From: Megascapheus bottae | Lineage: Eukaryota > Chordata > Mammalia > Rodentia > Geomyidae | Assembly: GCA_024803745.1 (NCBI GenBank) | Contig: JANJXV010000016.1 | Span: 42,896,525 to 42,960,524, forward strand | Length of the DNA: 64,000 nt | Reading direction: 5' to 3' | Part shown: positions 1 through 12,845 of the stretch, one piece after another | Layout: the number at the start of each line of letters is the position of its first letter | Numbering within the stretch: the first letter of the stretch is position 1 | The notes under the pieces: model-generated | Told to the model about the DNA's origin: nothing | Databases searched by the model: none | Seen by the model: only the letters and a program-made list of their open reading frames with translations | Position numbers and translations under genes: made by a program

Positions 1-31
1 CAATTGCAGCTTTGATCAATATTGCAGCACA

Positions 32-225
32 TGGCTGGGAGTTTGGCATAGCATTAGAGTGCTTGCCTAACATGCACAAAGACCCGGGTTCAATTCCAAG
101 GTACCACATATACATAGAAAATGACAGAAATGGTGCTATGGCCCAAGTGGTAGAGCTCTAGCCTTGAGAAAGCCCAAGGACAGTGCTCAGGCCCTGAGTT
201 CAAGGCCCAGGACTGGCAAAAAAAG
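32..225 (+). mobile_element. Dimeric ID-headed SINE (IDL-Geo-like)
   Basis: Full-length copy with an ID-like head (GTTTGGCATAGC box A region, GGTTCAATTCC box B) and a second monomer ending AGGACTGGCAAAAAAAG. A perfect 14-bp target duplication AATATTGCAGCACA lies at 18-31 and 226-239. Confidence 0.85.
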
Positions 226-239
226 AATATTGCAGCACA

Positions 240-1404
240 GAGAGCCTGCCATTGCACAAGTAGCAGCATGTCTAGGACTTTGCAAACCCACTCACCTTGC
301 AGGGTACAACGGGGTCAGGAGGATGGACACCTTTCAGTCCTGATTCCGCTATGGGACGAGCATCCTGTGCTGGCCCAGGCTCCTGGTTCTGTGGAGACCT
401 GTAAAGATGGAACCCAGTTTATTTGAGAGGTGATCCAGGGACCATCAAGAAGAGGGGAAGTGAGAAGGAAGCAAGGCCTGCCACAGAGAGAGAAAGTCTG
501 ACACCCCAAGGCTGGGCATGGGCCGAGGTGTCCCGGGGCCCTGCTGCCTCCATGCCAACAAACATTCCAGGAGTAGAGGTGGCCTCCAAGCACCCACAAC
601 TCAGCAGTGTCCTTGGTTGGCCTTTCCTGTGGAGCTAATGAAAATGCTGCTTCGGGAGTGCTGAAGTCACTCGAATCAGAATGCAATGAAATATATTAAT
701 TCGTAAATTGTGGCAATTTAAACTAATTTTTAAATAATTTGTATTGCAGCTGTTGTAATATAAAATTCTATTTCTTCTAAACCCTGTTTTCATTTTTAAA
801 TTTGCCTTCAAGAATGTAAGTACATCTCCTAATCTTGTAATAAATTCCATTACTTCAGATCCACAGGCTGTGATAGATTTGTCGGTGGTTCCTTGTAGAA
901 GCTCCCAGTGTTTGTTTGGGAAAGTATCTCACAGTGAAACTTAGGCTGTGGGTGGCAGGACCTCTCCACTTTCCCCAGTCTCCATGCATGGACCCAGCAT
1001 TCTGGAAGGGACTGCTGGATCTCTCTCCCCTGCTTCTCCCTCCCCTTCTCTCCTCTCTCCTCTCTTTCTGTATTTGTCTCTCACCTCTTTGTCCTCTCCC
1101 CTTTTTCTGTCCCTCGCCTCGATTTCCTCACTGTGTCTTTCCTCTCTCTCTCTCTCTTGACACTGGTTCTCCCATTTGTCTCTGTCTCTCCTCCCCACTA
1201 CACATACACAGTGAGAACATGCACAAAGCTGCTAAGTTCTCTCCTTTGATTTCCTGATTTCTTGACACCTGTGAAACAGGATTCTTGTCATTTTTTTAAA
1301 CGTGGCCAAAGCGCCACTAAATTCATGATACCATTGCAGGTTATAATATGTGTCTCCTGCTATTGTTTTTGAGTTTTGTTTTGGTTTGGTTTTTGAGGGT
1401 TTTG
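240..1404. other. Intergenic, no gene seen
   Basis: Unique-looking DNA with a CT-rich tract at 1015-1200. The small open frames have no recognisable domain or conserved pattern. Confidence 0.6.
1015..1200. repeat. CT-rich pyrimidine tract
   Basis: Low-complexity CTCTCC/TCTCTC sequence. The open frames across it are compositional artefacts. Confidence 0.85.
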
Positions 1405-1600
1405 GGGGGTGGCAGGGCTGGGGCTTGAACTCGGGTCCTGGGCACTGTCCTTGAGCAATTTTTTTGCTCAAGGCCAGCTCCCTACCACTTGAGCCGTAGT
1501 GCCGCTTCCAGCTTTTTCTATGTATGTGATACTGAGGAATCGCACCAGAGCTTCATGCATGCTAGGCAAGCACTTTACCACTAGACTATGCTCCCAGTTC
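1405..1600 (-). mobile_element. Dimeric ID-headed SINE, reverse
   Basis: Reverse copy readable from GGCTTGAACTCGGGTCCTGG to TACCACTAGACTATGCTCCC; moderately diverged. A GTTTT/GGTTT-rich remnant of the tail precedes it at about 1363-1400. Confidence 0.75.
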
Positions 1601-2337
1601 TTCCATTGTTTTTCATGAAGATATATAGCTCTGAATGTTAGCAGGTCCTCCATGATGAGGAGAATGCATTGTGTGTCTGCAGAAGCCTTTGGAAGGTGTT
1701 TCTCAGTTTGCCTCATTACCCATTAGCATGTACTTTTATGTGTCTTGCTTCTTAGAAGAGCAAGAAGAAATCCCTCAGCTGGGGTTGCAACACTTGGAAG
1801 ACTTAATTTGCTTGCTTAATTTACCTTTGATTTACTGTCTTTCTCTAAAGAAATATGAATTTTCCATTTTGGACAACTGTTCCTTCCCAAGGATTTCATC
1901 TTAGTTTCTCCTAAAAAGCAAGAGCACCTTGATATATATTTAGTTATGATTTATATCTCATTCAATAATTATAAATAATCATCAATAGCTGAAATAATGA
2001 TGAAAGCAACTAATATTAAAAAACCACTAATCAGTAAGGAGATACAGCTCTTTTGAGTGATGCTGTAAAGTAAAAGTTGCTACCATTGATTTATGTCACA
2101 AACTTAGAGTTCCTACTTTCCACTGGGCTGAAACCAGAGAAAGATAACGAGATGGAAAGATAGTAAGTGATAGATACGTAACACATAGATATATAGATAC
2201 ATACATAGGTCATATATGGAAAGAGACCTGGATAAATGGATGAAAATAGAGATGGTAGAAAGACAGTACAAATAGGCATCTGGATAAATCATTTTGCTTT
2301 AATTTGCAATGAAGAACTTATATGAGTAAAAGTCAAA

Positions 2338-2790
2338 GCCAGGCGCTGGTGCTCATGCCTGTAATCCTAGCTACTCAGGAGGCTGAGCTCTGAGGATCAC
2401 AGTTCAAAAAACAGACTGGGGCTGGGGGGTCGGCCTAGTGGTTAAAGTGCTTGCCTAGCATGCATGAAGACCCGGGTTCGATTCCTCGGTACCACATACA
2501 TAGAAAAAAGCCAGAAGTGGTGCTGAGGCTCAAGTGGTAGAGCTCTAACCTTGAGAAAAAGTCCAAGGACAGTGCTCAGGCCCTGAGCTCAAGCCCAGGA
2601 CTGGCAAAAAAAAAACAAAAACAAAAAAAAAAAACAGCCTGGCCATGAAAGCACATGAGACTTGGCTCCAGTTAACCACCAAAAAAACGCAAGTGACACT
2701 CTGGCTGGCCCAAGGAATAGAGAGTTAGCCTTGAGTTGAAGAGCTCAGGGACAGTGCCCAGGCCCAAAGTTCAAGTCCCAGAAATGACAA
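2338..2790 (+). mobile_element. 7SL-headed composite SINE interrupted by a dimeric SINE
   Basis: The outer element starts GCCAGGCGCTGGTGCTCATG at 2338 and resumes after 2628 (CAGCCTGGCC, then TTAACCACC and the tail). A near-complete dimeric ID-headed SINE lies at about 2420-2628, flanked by AAAAAACAG[A/C]CTGG. The nesting shows the ID-headed family was active after the 7SL-headed one. Confidence 0.8.
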
Positions 2791-2812
2791 ATTATCAAAA
2801 ATAAAAGTCAAG

Positions 2813-3048
2813 CTGAGTACCAGTGGCTCATGCCTGCAATCTTAGCTACTCAATAGATCTAAGGATGGCAGTTCAAAGCCAGCCTGGGCAGGAAAAGTTT
2901 GTGAGACCAACTAACCACAAAAAGCTGGAAGTGAAGCTGTGGTTCAAGTGGTAAACCACTAACCTTGAGCAAAAGAATTGAGCACAGCACTCAGGCCCAG
3001 TGTTCACGCCTCATTACCAGTGTGCGTGCACACACACGCACACACAAT
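2813..3048 (+). mobile_element. 7SL-headed composite SINE with CA tail
   Basis: Diverged forward copy (AGTACCAGTGGCTCATGCCT to GTTCACGCCTCATTACCAG), ending in a short CA/CGCA repeat at 3019-3048. Confidence 0.7.
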
Positions 3049-3761
3049 CAAAACATTTGATTTGGGTGGTGTTTTTGTAGCTTTGTTTTTTCAGTTCTGT
3101 GTTTGAACTCAAAGCCCCACACTTACCAGGCAGAAGCTCTACCACTGGAACCATATCGCCAACCATAGCCCAGGCTTCTGAACGTGAGCCACTCTTCCAG
3201 CTGCCACACTGGTCCACAGCATTTGAAAACTGAAAACGAAGGTCACAGTGGTGTTGGATCAGTGGATCAATGTGGTGAGTTACATGGAGATTTCCATGAG
3301 TATTTGCCACTGGTATCAGTGACAATTTATATTTTCCAGGACTTTCACCATGACTGCTATGATTGTGCCCCAACATGTTTGTATGCCAGAGTTGCCCACA
3401 AGGGGAATACTGCACCTAAAGAGGTCACACATGTCACATTATGGTTCCCTATGACAACTGTTCATTTACTCTTTTAGAATTTTCATAAGATTAATGGGAG
3501 CAAGAAAAGCCACGTTGCCACCAATTACTGTTCACAATATTCATTTTCTGCCGTTGTTTTTTTCTGACTCCAAACTTACATGTTCTGGCCCTCCTGGGCC
3601 ACGAGGTGGTGAGAGCATTCCCAAGGCCTCCAGCATTGCTTGAGCCCCACAGTAAAGTTCTAACCGTCAGGCCACCACCATAAGGAATGAACACACCAGC
3701 TTCATGAAAACAGTTACAATTAGCTGCGTTCTGTAAGACAACTGGGACTTTTTCTGTCCTG

Positions 3762-3776
3762 ACGTGCGTGCGTGCG

Positions 3777-3817
<41 letters not shown>

Positions 3818-3828
3818 ACGCGCGCCCT
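3762..3828. repeat. GT/GCGT microsatellite
   Basis: GCGT units followed by about 18 GT units, then CACGCGCG, adjoining a reverse SINE tail. Confidence 0.95.
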
Positions 3829-4050
3829 GGGACATGAACTCAGAGCCTGCACACTATTTCCTGAGCTTTTTTAGCTCAAGGCTAGTGCTCTACCACTTGA
3901 GCCACAGCTCCACTTCCAGCCATGCATTGATTAATTGGAGATAAGTGTCTCATGGACTTTCTCATCTCAGCTGGCTTTAAACTGTGATCCTCAGATCTCC
4001 ACCTCCTGAGCAGTTAGGATTACAAGTGCCAGCCTAGCTACCTGTGTTTC
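3826..4050 (-). mobile_element. 7SL-headed composite SINE, reverse
   Basis: Reverse copy following the GT microsatellite: CTGGGACATGAACTCAGAGC to TTAGGATTACAAGTGCCAGC. The microsatellite at its tail side suggests expansion from the SINE A/CA tail. Confidence 0.75.
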
Positions 4051-4174
4051 TGGTATCAAAGGAAGAGATCATATTTTTACTTGAATGATGTCATACATGT
4101 TAATGACAGGAGGGTATAAGATAAAAAATGTGTGGATTAGGTATTCAACAGTAGATTATTAAAAAGTTTAATGA

Positions 4175-4369
4175 TGGCCGGGAGTTTGGCCTAGTGGTTA
4201 AAGTGCTTGCCTAGCATGCATGAAGACCCGGGTTCGATTCCTCGGTACCACATACATAGATAAAAGCCAGAAGTGGTGCTGAGGCTCAAGTGGTAGAGCT
4301 CTAGCCTTGAGAAAGTCCAAGGACAGTGCTCAGGCCTTAAGCTCAAGCCCAGGACTGGCAAAAAAAAAA
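4175..4369 (+). mobile_element. Dimeric ID-headed SINE, young copy
   Basis: Full-length copy starting TGGCCGGGAGTTTGGCCTAG with box B GGTTCGATTCC. A perfect 14-bp target duplication AAAAAGTTTAATGA lies at 4161-4174 and 4370-4383. Confidence 0.9.
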
Positions 4370-4383
4370 AAAAAGTTTAATGA

Positions 4384-6163
4384 GCCTGTGATGTATGGGA
4401 CATCATTTAGTGTCATGAGGAATACAAATAATGAGCTGATATATACAACAGGCAGTGTAGCTCTGTCCTTGGTTGTTCTCTGTGATTTCCTCATTGGAAA
4501 TAAGGACACAATTCTACAATTCAAAGAGAATACAGAATGCTCTCATCCCTGTAGCTCCAAAGGTCCCACGTTCTCCCTGCATGGTAACTGGGGACCTGCT
4601 CAAGTGACAGACCAGCAGTGACGAGGCCCCTGCCTGCTCCTGACTTCCAAAGGTCTGCAGTCCTTCCCTTCCGTCTCCATGGAGTCCCCAGGGCAGATAG
4701 ACACAGCCACTCTCTCCGGCCAGAATTCCAGGCAGCTCTCTCTCCCAATGAGGATGCACTGGTGCCTTGTGTTACAATGCAGCCCTGTGGACACAAACCT
4801 GAGTGGGCTGCAGAGGGACTGGCCAGCAGCCGGTAGGTAGATTGGCATGGTGGAGGGAATGCCAGCAGCCAGGTGTCACTGCATGGCTCAGCAGGACGAG
4901 CACTGGCCAGATCAGGACAGGCTAGAATCATCACTCTGCCTTCTTACAAGTTGAAGCTGGACAGAGGACCTTCTTGCTCTCCTATTAGCTTAGTCATCTA
5001 TCAGATAGTGGCATTTCCTACCTGTGGGTCCTCAAAACCCAGGTGAGCATGAGTTTTTGAGGTGGTGCCTTTGCACGTGTATTTAATACATTCGTAAGTA
5101 AAGATAGGTCACTGTGAATTCAGGTTGGTCCCAAATCCATTAGTTGTGTTCTTATAAGAAAGGAGAGTGCACAGACAGGCAGAGAAAAACAAGGAAGATG
5201 GCCATGTGACATCTTATGTAAGGTAAGGAATGAGAAGGGGCAGCCAGGACATGATGCTGAAGCTCAGGCTCCTGAAAGCCTGGAGGGGGAGCTCTGCTCA
5301 CAGTTCCGGGGCTTCCTCCCAGAAGCGCCTCATTGCCTTCTTTAAGCCAGCTCTGATAGGCTTTATCAGCAGCCCTAGGAAAATAATACAATCGTGAAAG
5401 CTACTGCACAGACTGGTTGTGAGGATTAAGTGAGATTACATAAGCCATTGCTTATTAGGTATTGCATATCACCCTTTTTCTTCCTTTTCCCACAACCTGG
5501 AAATAGAAATAAATTCAAGCAGGGTTTTGGTAACCCTCCTGTCACCTGAGAACTGAAAGGTGAAGACTCCTGGCACAGCCAGTCAGACCTCAGGTCTGAA
5601 GTATGCAATGAAACAGCCCATGCACAGACCCCCAAATTGGAGCTGGAGGCTTCTCCCCTAGAGTCTGTCAGAGGTGTTTGCCTTTGTCAGTGCAGCCACA
5701 CAGCCCTGAGAGTAGAAGACAAGCAGCAGAAACCTGTCTAGGAGTGACTGACCACAAGAAAAAGGCCGGAGCTCATTCTGCGACTATTCCTAAGTCTGTC
5801 ATCTGAAGGAAACAAGCTTAAAGTCTCCCATGTGTTCTCAGAAAGCAACTGACGCACGTTAAATTGTCATTAGCGAGGTGGTAGGTGCTGAAGAGTGTGT
5901 GCAGAGGAGCTGCCTGGAGTCTAGAGGAGGTGAAGCTGGTGAGTTTGGGACATGAACCTGCCTAGATCCTGGAGCTGTCGTCTCCCAGGTTATAGGCACC
6001 ACTAGAAGCTGCGCTGCAGGGGACCAGCCAACCGTCCCCCAGAGGACACTCAGACCTCCTTCTCACTTTGGATCCTTAACTCTGCTTCTTTAGTCAAACA
6101 TGGAGAATACTCAAATCTGGACACAATTCACTAACCAATTGTTGACACAGTATCTAAGAAGTT

Positions 6164-6209
<46 letters not shown>

Positions 6210-9200
6210 GCACGCACGCACGCCTTGAAGCATTTGTAGCTTCAAGTGTAAGAAACCCTACTCAGGTGGACTTAGGCACCAAAGACATTGAACAGCCCTT
6301 GAAATCTAAAAGGATTGGGCAACCAAATCGAAGGTCACAGATGCAGCTGGCTGAAGGATGAGGAAGCGGCCTTTACACCACCAGCAGTCTTTCTGCAGGT
6401 GTGCTTCTTGTTCTCAGAACCACCAGAAGGCTTGGCCATCCAGAAACAAGGCCACAATGCCTCGGATCCCCTCAGCTCTCAGCCTGAGAAGTCAGGGAGC
6501 TGGCTCCTCCAGAGTCCTGCTTCAGCAGGTCTTAGCAGACACCATGCCTCAACCAGCCAATATTCGGAGGGTAAAGCCAAGAAGGAGCCCAGCAGATCTG
6601 CCAAAGCCCTGTGGTTAGAATCACGTGAGAGAAGGAGAGGGATGAGTGGCTGGGTGGGGCTGGAGAGGAGGATGAGATTCTAGAAAGTAACCCAACAGAG
6701 GCCTACCAGCCCTCAGCCAACTGGTTTTTCCATTAGAACACCCAAGATGGTTATCAACCTCATTCCTGGCTGCAACCAGCCACACAGCATAGTTCAAGCC
6801 TGTCACTTGCTTATGCATCTACACTGAGTTATGTCTTACATCTTGTCAATGCTAAACATGTTCTAGCCTGATTTATTTTTGTTTGGGAAATCCAGTTATG
6901 GAAAATTTTTTGTTTGCCTTCTGTTTCCCACAATATTTAATCTATAATAAAACTAATAGCACTTCACATTTGAATTGCAGATGACAGTTTGAGACTCGAA
7001 GCTACCTAATTAAGTCAGCAAATAATCAAGCTTTAATCATTCTCAATATCTACAGGCTTAATATAATAATGACATAAGGGGGAAATGAAATAAAATTAAA
7101 GGAAGTCAAGTTTAAAACAGCATTTATAATAGTTTCAGATATTCATATTTAATGTGAGAATTTTTTAACTTCATAAGCAGTCATTGGCCACGAGCTTCAA
7201 GAACACTTCTGAATTTCTTGATAGCTGAGAGCTTCCAGACATCCATGGCCTGTCAACAAGTAGACTGCTGTCTCTCATGGCTGGGAAGTCAGAAACATGT
7301 TTGTCTTTCATTAATTATAACTGAGAATGGAAGAGTCACTTCTGGAAAGTTGCTTCCCATAGAGGAGCTGCAGTAGTGATGGGAGACGGAGGCACGAGGC
7401 AGTGTGTTGTCACACGCAAGTTTACACAAAACAGTACCAACCAATGTTCAATTGTGAGGCGTTGAGGACTTAGCTTTTCCATCTACCGCACAGAAGGTAC
7501 CTGGGTGCCAGGTATATTCACATCTGCAATCCAGTTCCCAACAGGCAGCGATCAGAAGGATCGTGGTTCAAGATTATCCAGGCAAACAGAGAGCCTCTAT
7601 CTCCACAAATCAACGAGGCGTGATGATACACAGATGTCATCCCAGCTATGTAGAAGTGTAGGGAGGAGATTGTGGTCTGGAGCTAGCTAGTGTGAGACCT
7701 CATGGGAAAAGTCACCTAAAGTAAAAAAAAAAAAGGGCTGGGCATAGCATGACTCAGATGGTGGAGGAGGTCTTCCTTAACAAAGCACCAAGTTCTGAGT
7801 TCAAACAAACATCAAAATCTCTCGATGTACAATTTCATACCATTGGAGATAAACTGAGTCGGGACGTACTGTCCCATGTGTAAACACTACGATCCTCTGA
7901 AGTCATCTGAGGTGAAGGTGTCCAGTGCTTTCAGGGAGCCCCAACCCGAGCCCTGAGGTCCTCAGCCTGGCCCTACCCCACCATGGTGCCTCTGAATGTC
8001 ATCGCAGAACAAGGGATCTGTGTGCACAGAAAGTGCCACCTAGCATGGCCCCGGGACACTGCTGGCACTGTAACCTTCCGCCCTGAGAACTCGGCCAGTG
8101 ACTTTGTTCTGAGATGGGGGATGTCACAGCCCCTCAGAGGAGCTGACCTGGACCAGAGATCGAGGGCCAACCTGGGCATGGCCTGACTCAGGTAACTAGC
8201 AGAATGGTCTCCCGCCACTGGGGCTGGAACCCAGAGCCTGAGGGAGAAAACAGGGGCTTGGCCTCCCCTCCAGCAGACCTTCCCCTCCCCACCAAAGTCA
8301 CAGCACTGGTGTGGCCCTGCTCCTGAGTGGAGGCCAGAGGCTGCTGAGAAGAGCCTGCCCACTGCACTTATTCAAAGACACAGGATGCTTGGCAGGTTCG
8401 CAGAGCTTCCCTTCGTAAAACCAGCAGAAGCCACACTCAGACCCCTTTGCGCAGACATGTATTGACAGTTTGCCTACTTTGAACTTTTCCCTTAGGTGAG
8501 CACACATGGCTGTACTCTAGCTTGGGGGTGGGGGGTTTTCACATACCAAAACAAGACAGACACACAACATTTAAAAAGTTCCAGAAAGCAAAGAGGAAAC
8601 TTGCAAAAGCTGAGTTAGAGGATTTATCGGTACCCCTGTAACTCAACCTCATTTACAAAAAAGAAGGTCACAGTCTTCCAAGGACGAAGTAGAGTGCCCT
8701 CGGCCCAGCCAGCAGCACCAAGCAACACACAGGCGTCTTCATGCTGCTGCAGATCTGCTCTGAAATACGTGCGCGAATATGCATCCATAAAAGTAGACTG
8801 ACACGAGGTGACCTCTCTTGTCTTCAGGATTTTCTCTGGATAGCTCACCCTCAGGCAAACTCAGTAAAGCTCTTTTCTCTTCCAGGAGGAATGATGCAAT
8901 TGCAAACACTTGACTTGCAAATACTCTTTGACCACTAAATTTGTTATCAGTACTTTAACCAAACAGTAAGCACTAAGAAGTAAAAAGAGACAAAGTTCAA
9001 AAGGATGTCGTGGTGACTCTCACCTGTGCTGCTGAAAGGCCTATGTCATGAAGAACTATTTTTTGAAGTGGGTTTTGCTGGATTAAACTAAGGATCAAGA
9101 CTAGAAGTATAAATCACTCAGTATGGATATAAACTTGATTCCTGGGCTTGTTAGGCAAGGTAGAGTTCAAACCACAGAACTGCAAAATAACAGAGAAAAT

Positions 9201-10924
9201 GTAGCCCCAGGATCTGGAGACCTGAGCTCAACCATCCTGGAGTTCACTAGCTGTGAAATCTGTGTAAGCATTTCCTCTACTAGGGCCACAACTGTCATTT
9301 CCGTCTGGGCGCGATCAGGAAATCAGATGCCATGCTAAGTGCAAACACAGTTCTGAGCAGCAGTGGCAGAACTTAGCATTAGAAAGTACCAACTTGTTTG
9401 CTACAGAACCTGCCTGTCCAAGAAGCAAAACCTAAAGTACTTCCCTCAGAGAATGAGAGCCAACCATCTCTAGGCCTGGAGAAAAAGGCTACAGGCCTGT
9501 AGGGGATGGGACTGCGCCTTGAGTCTTGAGCATAAGGAAAGTCCCCTCCTCAGACTGGAGGCAGTCTACCAAGAGGCCCTCGGGGGTCAGGCTGGCAGTG
9601 GCCAGGTTCTCTGCTCAGTGAAGTCTGCCCAGGGTCACCCTCCTCCCCTTGTTCCTGGATCCCAGCTCTTCCCTCTAACACCACGGGGGTTTAGGCAGGC
9701 TGCCACCGCTGGCCCCACACAGGAGAGAGCCCCTGCCATGCCTGCCTGGCAGCCTCTACATCTCTTCATGGATTTGTATCTTGAAACAGACTTCAGTTCT
9801 GAGCTCACGACTGTTCCTCTGAACACTCACCAGGACTGTCATCCACCTTGACATCTGTGACATTGTTCCTAATTGGCCAGATTCCACCTCTACCCACTCT
9901 CAACGCTTGACCCACCCAGCACCTCAACTCAAATAATGGAGTGGGAGGATTTGGGCAATCATGAGACCCATGGTGTCACAGGTGAGGAAGTCCCGTTGCC
10001 CCCTGTAGGAACCATCTCTGTGTGTCTAGTAGAGTGTGCAGCTCAGTTCCAGAATCTCATCGTAAAGATCTGATTCTGGTGCTGATTTCTTGTATCAAGA
10101 GATTTCCTATTCAGGATCGGTCTTGGAAAAGCAGAAGTCATCCCAAGATGTAAAACAGGGGGAGTCTAATAGGGAATTGGAAACAACTGGAGATCATCAA
10201 CACATGCCTGGGTTGGAAGGACAGAGGGGAGAGGCCAGGGTACAGGGTCACTCCTGGAGGTAGAGACACGTTAGCAGGCCTCTCAGACAAAAGCTTGGAC
10301 CACCAAGATGTAGACTCTGACTGAGATACCAAGTCGGACAGAGAGGTCAGACCTTGGCTTTCCCTCTTCAATCATCCACCATTGGCCCACTGGCAAAATC
10401 AGCTATTGTAAGACCTTAGGGACTGAAGTCTAATGGTCCTTCTTGAATAATACAGGGGACTGGTAGGAACAGATCTGATAGCACATTGCACAGGGGGACA
10501 GAAAGGCTAATACCAACGTGCATCAAGCCAGTTGCATTCATAAACATGAACTCTTACAACTTTGAGATGGTTTGAATGAACTCTTATGACTTGTAAATAA
10601 AACTACCGAATTTCAATAAACAAGAGATAAGAACAACAAACATCAAATCAGCACACGTTTGAGCGAGGTCAGGAGTTTGTCATTCCCTGTGTGATGGATT
10701 CCTTTATTCTACGAAATAGACAAGCACAGACAGTGTTTAAAGCTAGAATCAGCACTGGGACTCCTGTCCTCTTCCCTACATCTACCATGTCCAAAATGCC
10801 TTTGAGTAGCAACAGGTAGACTGAGAACTCCACACAGGTAAATGGATCTCAGGATTAACCACTTCTTTCTCAGCACGGGGCTTATCATGTATAAAATGGA
10901 TCAAGTGTTATAAAAAGGGTCAAA
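4384..10924. other. Intergenic, mostly unique sequence
   Basis: A 6.5-kb stretch downstream of CYB5A with a CA repeat (6165-6223) and faint SINE remnants near 7490-7810. The part at 6850-7150 is A+T-rich, repeat-free and complex, a candidate conserved noncoding element. No exon pattern was recognised. Confidence 0.55.
6165..6223. repeat. CA/CGCA microsatellite
   Basis: About 20 CA units ending in CGCA units. Confidence 0.95.
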
Positions 10925-11161
10925 TTGCCTGCGTGGTGGCTCACGCCTGTCATTCTAGCTACTCAGGAGGCTGAGATCTGAGGATCTCAGTTCAAAGCCA
11001 GCCTGGGCACTAAAGTCTGTGAGACTCTTATCTCCAATGAACCACCAGAAAACCAGAAGTGGGGCTGTGGCTCTAGGGGTAGGGTGGTAGGCTTAAGCTG
11101 AAGAGCCCAGGGACAACACCCAGGCCTAGAGTTCAAGTCCCACAACCAATAACAAAAAAAA
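10925..11161 (+). mobile_element. 7SL-headed composite SINE
   Basis: Forward copy: GCGTGGTGGCTCACGCCTGT to CAAGTCCCACAACCAATAAC plus an A tail. The 7SL/B1-like head is clear. Confidence 0.8.
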
Positions 11162-11745
11162 GTGTCAGAGTCTCATGTAACAGTAATCTCTCTCTACATC
11201 ACCTTTATTATGACAAATAAAAAAATTTTAAAGATTCTTTTGGTAGGATCATAGGAGGATGAGAATTGCTTGAAAGCTAATGTTGCTGGCAAGCACTATT
11301 CACTGGGGCCTAGGAGTTAACTAAACAGTAGGAGAGACGCTCCATTTTGTATGAGCCTCTGCTTCAAGCCATTGACTCTGCTGTCATGTTACAATTGCTT
11401 TGTAATCTAGGAAAGACAAGACGGATGAGCAACATCTTTACAACAAGGGACCGAAGCTAGCTCTAAGGAACGACGGACTCTCTCTCTTCAAGACACAACC
11501 CATCAGGCACAATATTCTGACCAGTGAGGACACTAATAGTAGTTTTTTGGAAAGTCTCCAGGAACAAAGATTGAAATAAGGCTCCAGCCAAGTTATACTT
11601 GGACTTAAACGGCATAAGGATTATACATATCTTTCTTGCTGCCCCAGTTCGTTGTCTATAAAACCTAAAGTTCATGGCTGTTTCCTGCAAGACAACTGAA
11701 GTATGCTGTTTTCCTGTGTTGCCTGTAATAAAAGTATCCCTGTTG

Positions 11746-11940
11746 CGGGGCCAGGAGTTTGGCCTCGTGGTAGAATGCTTGCTTAGCATGCACGAAGACC
11801 CGGGTTCGATTCCTCAGTACCCCATGCATAGAAAAAAGCCGGAAGTGGTGCTTAGGCTCAGGTGGTAGAGCTCTAGCCTTGAGAAAGTCCAAGGACAGGG
11901 CTCAGGCCCTGAGCTCAAGCCCAGGACTGGCAAAAAAAAA
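11746..11940 (+). mobile_element. Dimeric ID-headed SINE, young copy
   Basis: Full-length copy with a perfect 16-bp target duplication AAAAGTATCCCTGTTG at 11730-11745 and 11941-11956. A second, 7SL-headed SINE begins directly after it. Confidence 0.9.
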
Positions 11941-11956
11941 AAAAGTATCCCTGTTG

Positions 11957-12192
11957 GATTCCAGTGGCTTATGCCTATAATTCTAGCTACTCAGGAGGCT
12001 GAGATCTGAGGATCACGATTCAAAGCCAGCCTCGGCACTAAAGTCCATGAGACTCTTATCTCCAATTAACCACTACAAAACCAAAAGTGGCACCGTGGCT
12101 CAAATTATAGAGCACTAACTTTGAGCTGAAGAGGTCAGGGACAGCACCCAGGCCCAGAGTTCAAGTCCCCTCCCTCCCTTCAAAAAAAAAAA
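11957..12192 (+). mobile_element. 7SL-headed composite SINE
   Basis: Forward copy from CCAGTGGCTTATGCCTATAA to an A tail at 12182-12191, immediately downstream of the dimeric SINE. A third partial copy lies at about 12304-12510. Confidence 0.75.
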
Positions 12193-12303
12193 AGTGTCAA
12201 GTAAATCCTCTACATGGGGTTCAAACAGAAGGCACTTCTTAAGTTGGACTAGGTCTTAGATATGAACTTGCTAGGAATGAGCCATCTAAAAGCAACACAA
12301 AGC

Positions 12304-12510
12304 CACCTATAATCCTAGCTACTCAGGAGGCTGAGATCTGAGGATCACAGTTCAAAGCCAACCTGGCACTAAAGATTGTAAAGCTCTTATTTCCAATTAA
12401 TCACTAGAAAACAGGAAGAGCACTATGGCTCAGGGTAGGGCTGTAACCTTGAGCTGAAGAGCTCAGGGACAGCACCTGAGTTCAAGTCCCACGATCGACA
12501 GGAGAAAATA
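12304..12510 (+). mobile_element. 7SL-headed composite SINE, 5'-truncated
   Basis: Forward copy lacking the first bases of the head (starts CCTATAATCCTAGCTACTCA) and ending at GTCCCACGATCGACAGG. Confidence 0.7.
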
Positions 12511-12582
12511 AAGCAGCATAATGTCTAATGTTAGGAGAAAGGTCATAAATATTAACTTCAAGGGCAGATACAGCATTACAAT

Positions 12583-12584
<2 letters not shown>

Positions 12585-12632
<48 letters not shown>
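12585..12632. repeat. GT microsatellite
   Basis: About 23 uninterrupted GT units at the tail of a reverse SINE. Confidence 0.95.
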
Positions 12633-12634
<2 letters not shown>

Positions 12635-12845
12635 GCACTGGGGTTTGAACTCAGGGCCTGTATGCTGCCCTTAGCTTTTGTGCTCAAGGCTGGTACTCTA
12701 TCAGTTCACTTGACACATTGCTCTAGCACTGGTTAATAGAGATAGGAGTCTTGTGGACTTTCTTGCCCAGGCTGGCTCTGAACTTCAATCCCTAGATGTT
12801 AGCCCCCAGAGTAGCTATGACTACAAGCGTGAGCCACTGGTACAG
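12633..12845 (-). mobile_element. 7SL-headed composite SINE, reverse
   Basis: Reverse copy (TGGGGTTTGAACTCAGGGCC to ACAAGCGTGAGCCACTGGTA) directly adjoining the GT repeat. Confidence 0.75.

Noticed and set aside
4187..4250. tRNA-like sequence with box A and box B
   Set aside because: This and similar stretches are heads of ID-type SINEs: they continue into a second monomer, a poly(A) tail and target duplications, and do not form a functional tRNA gene.
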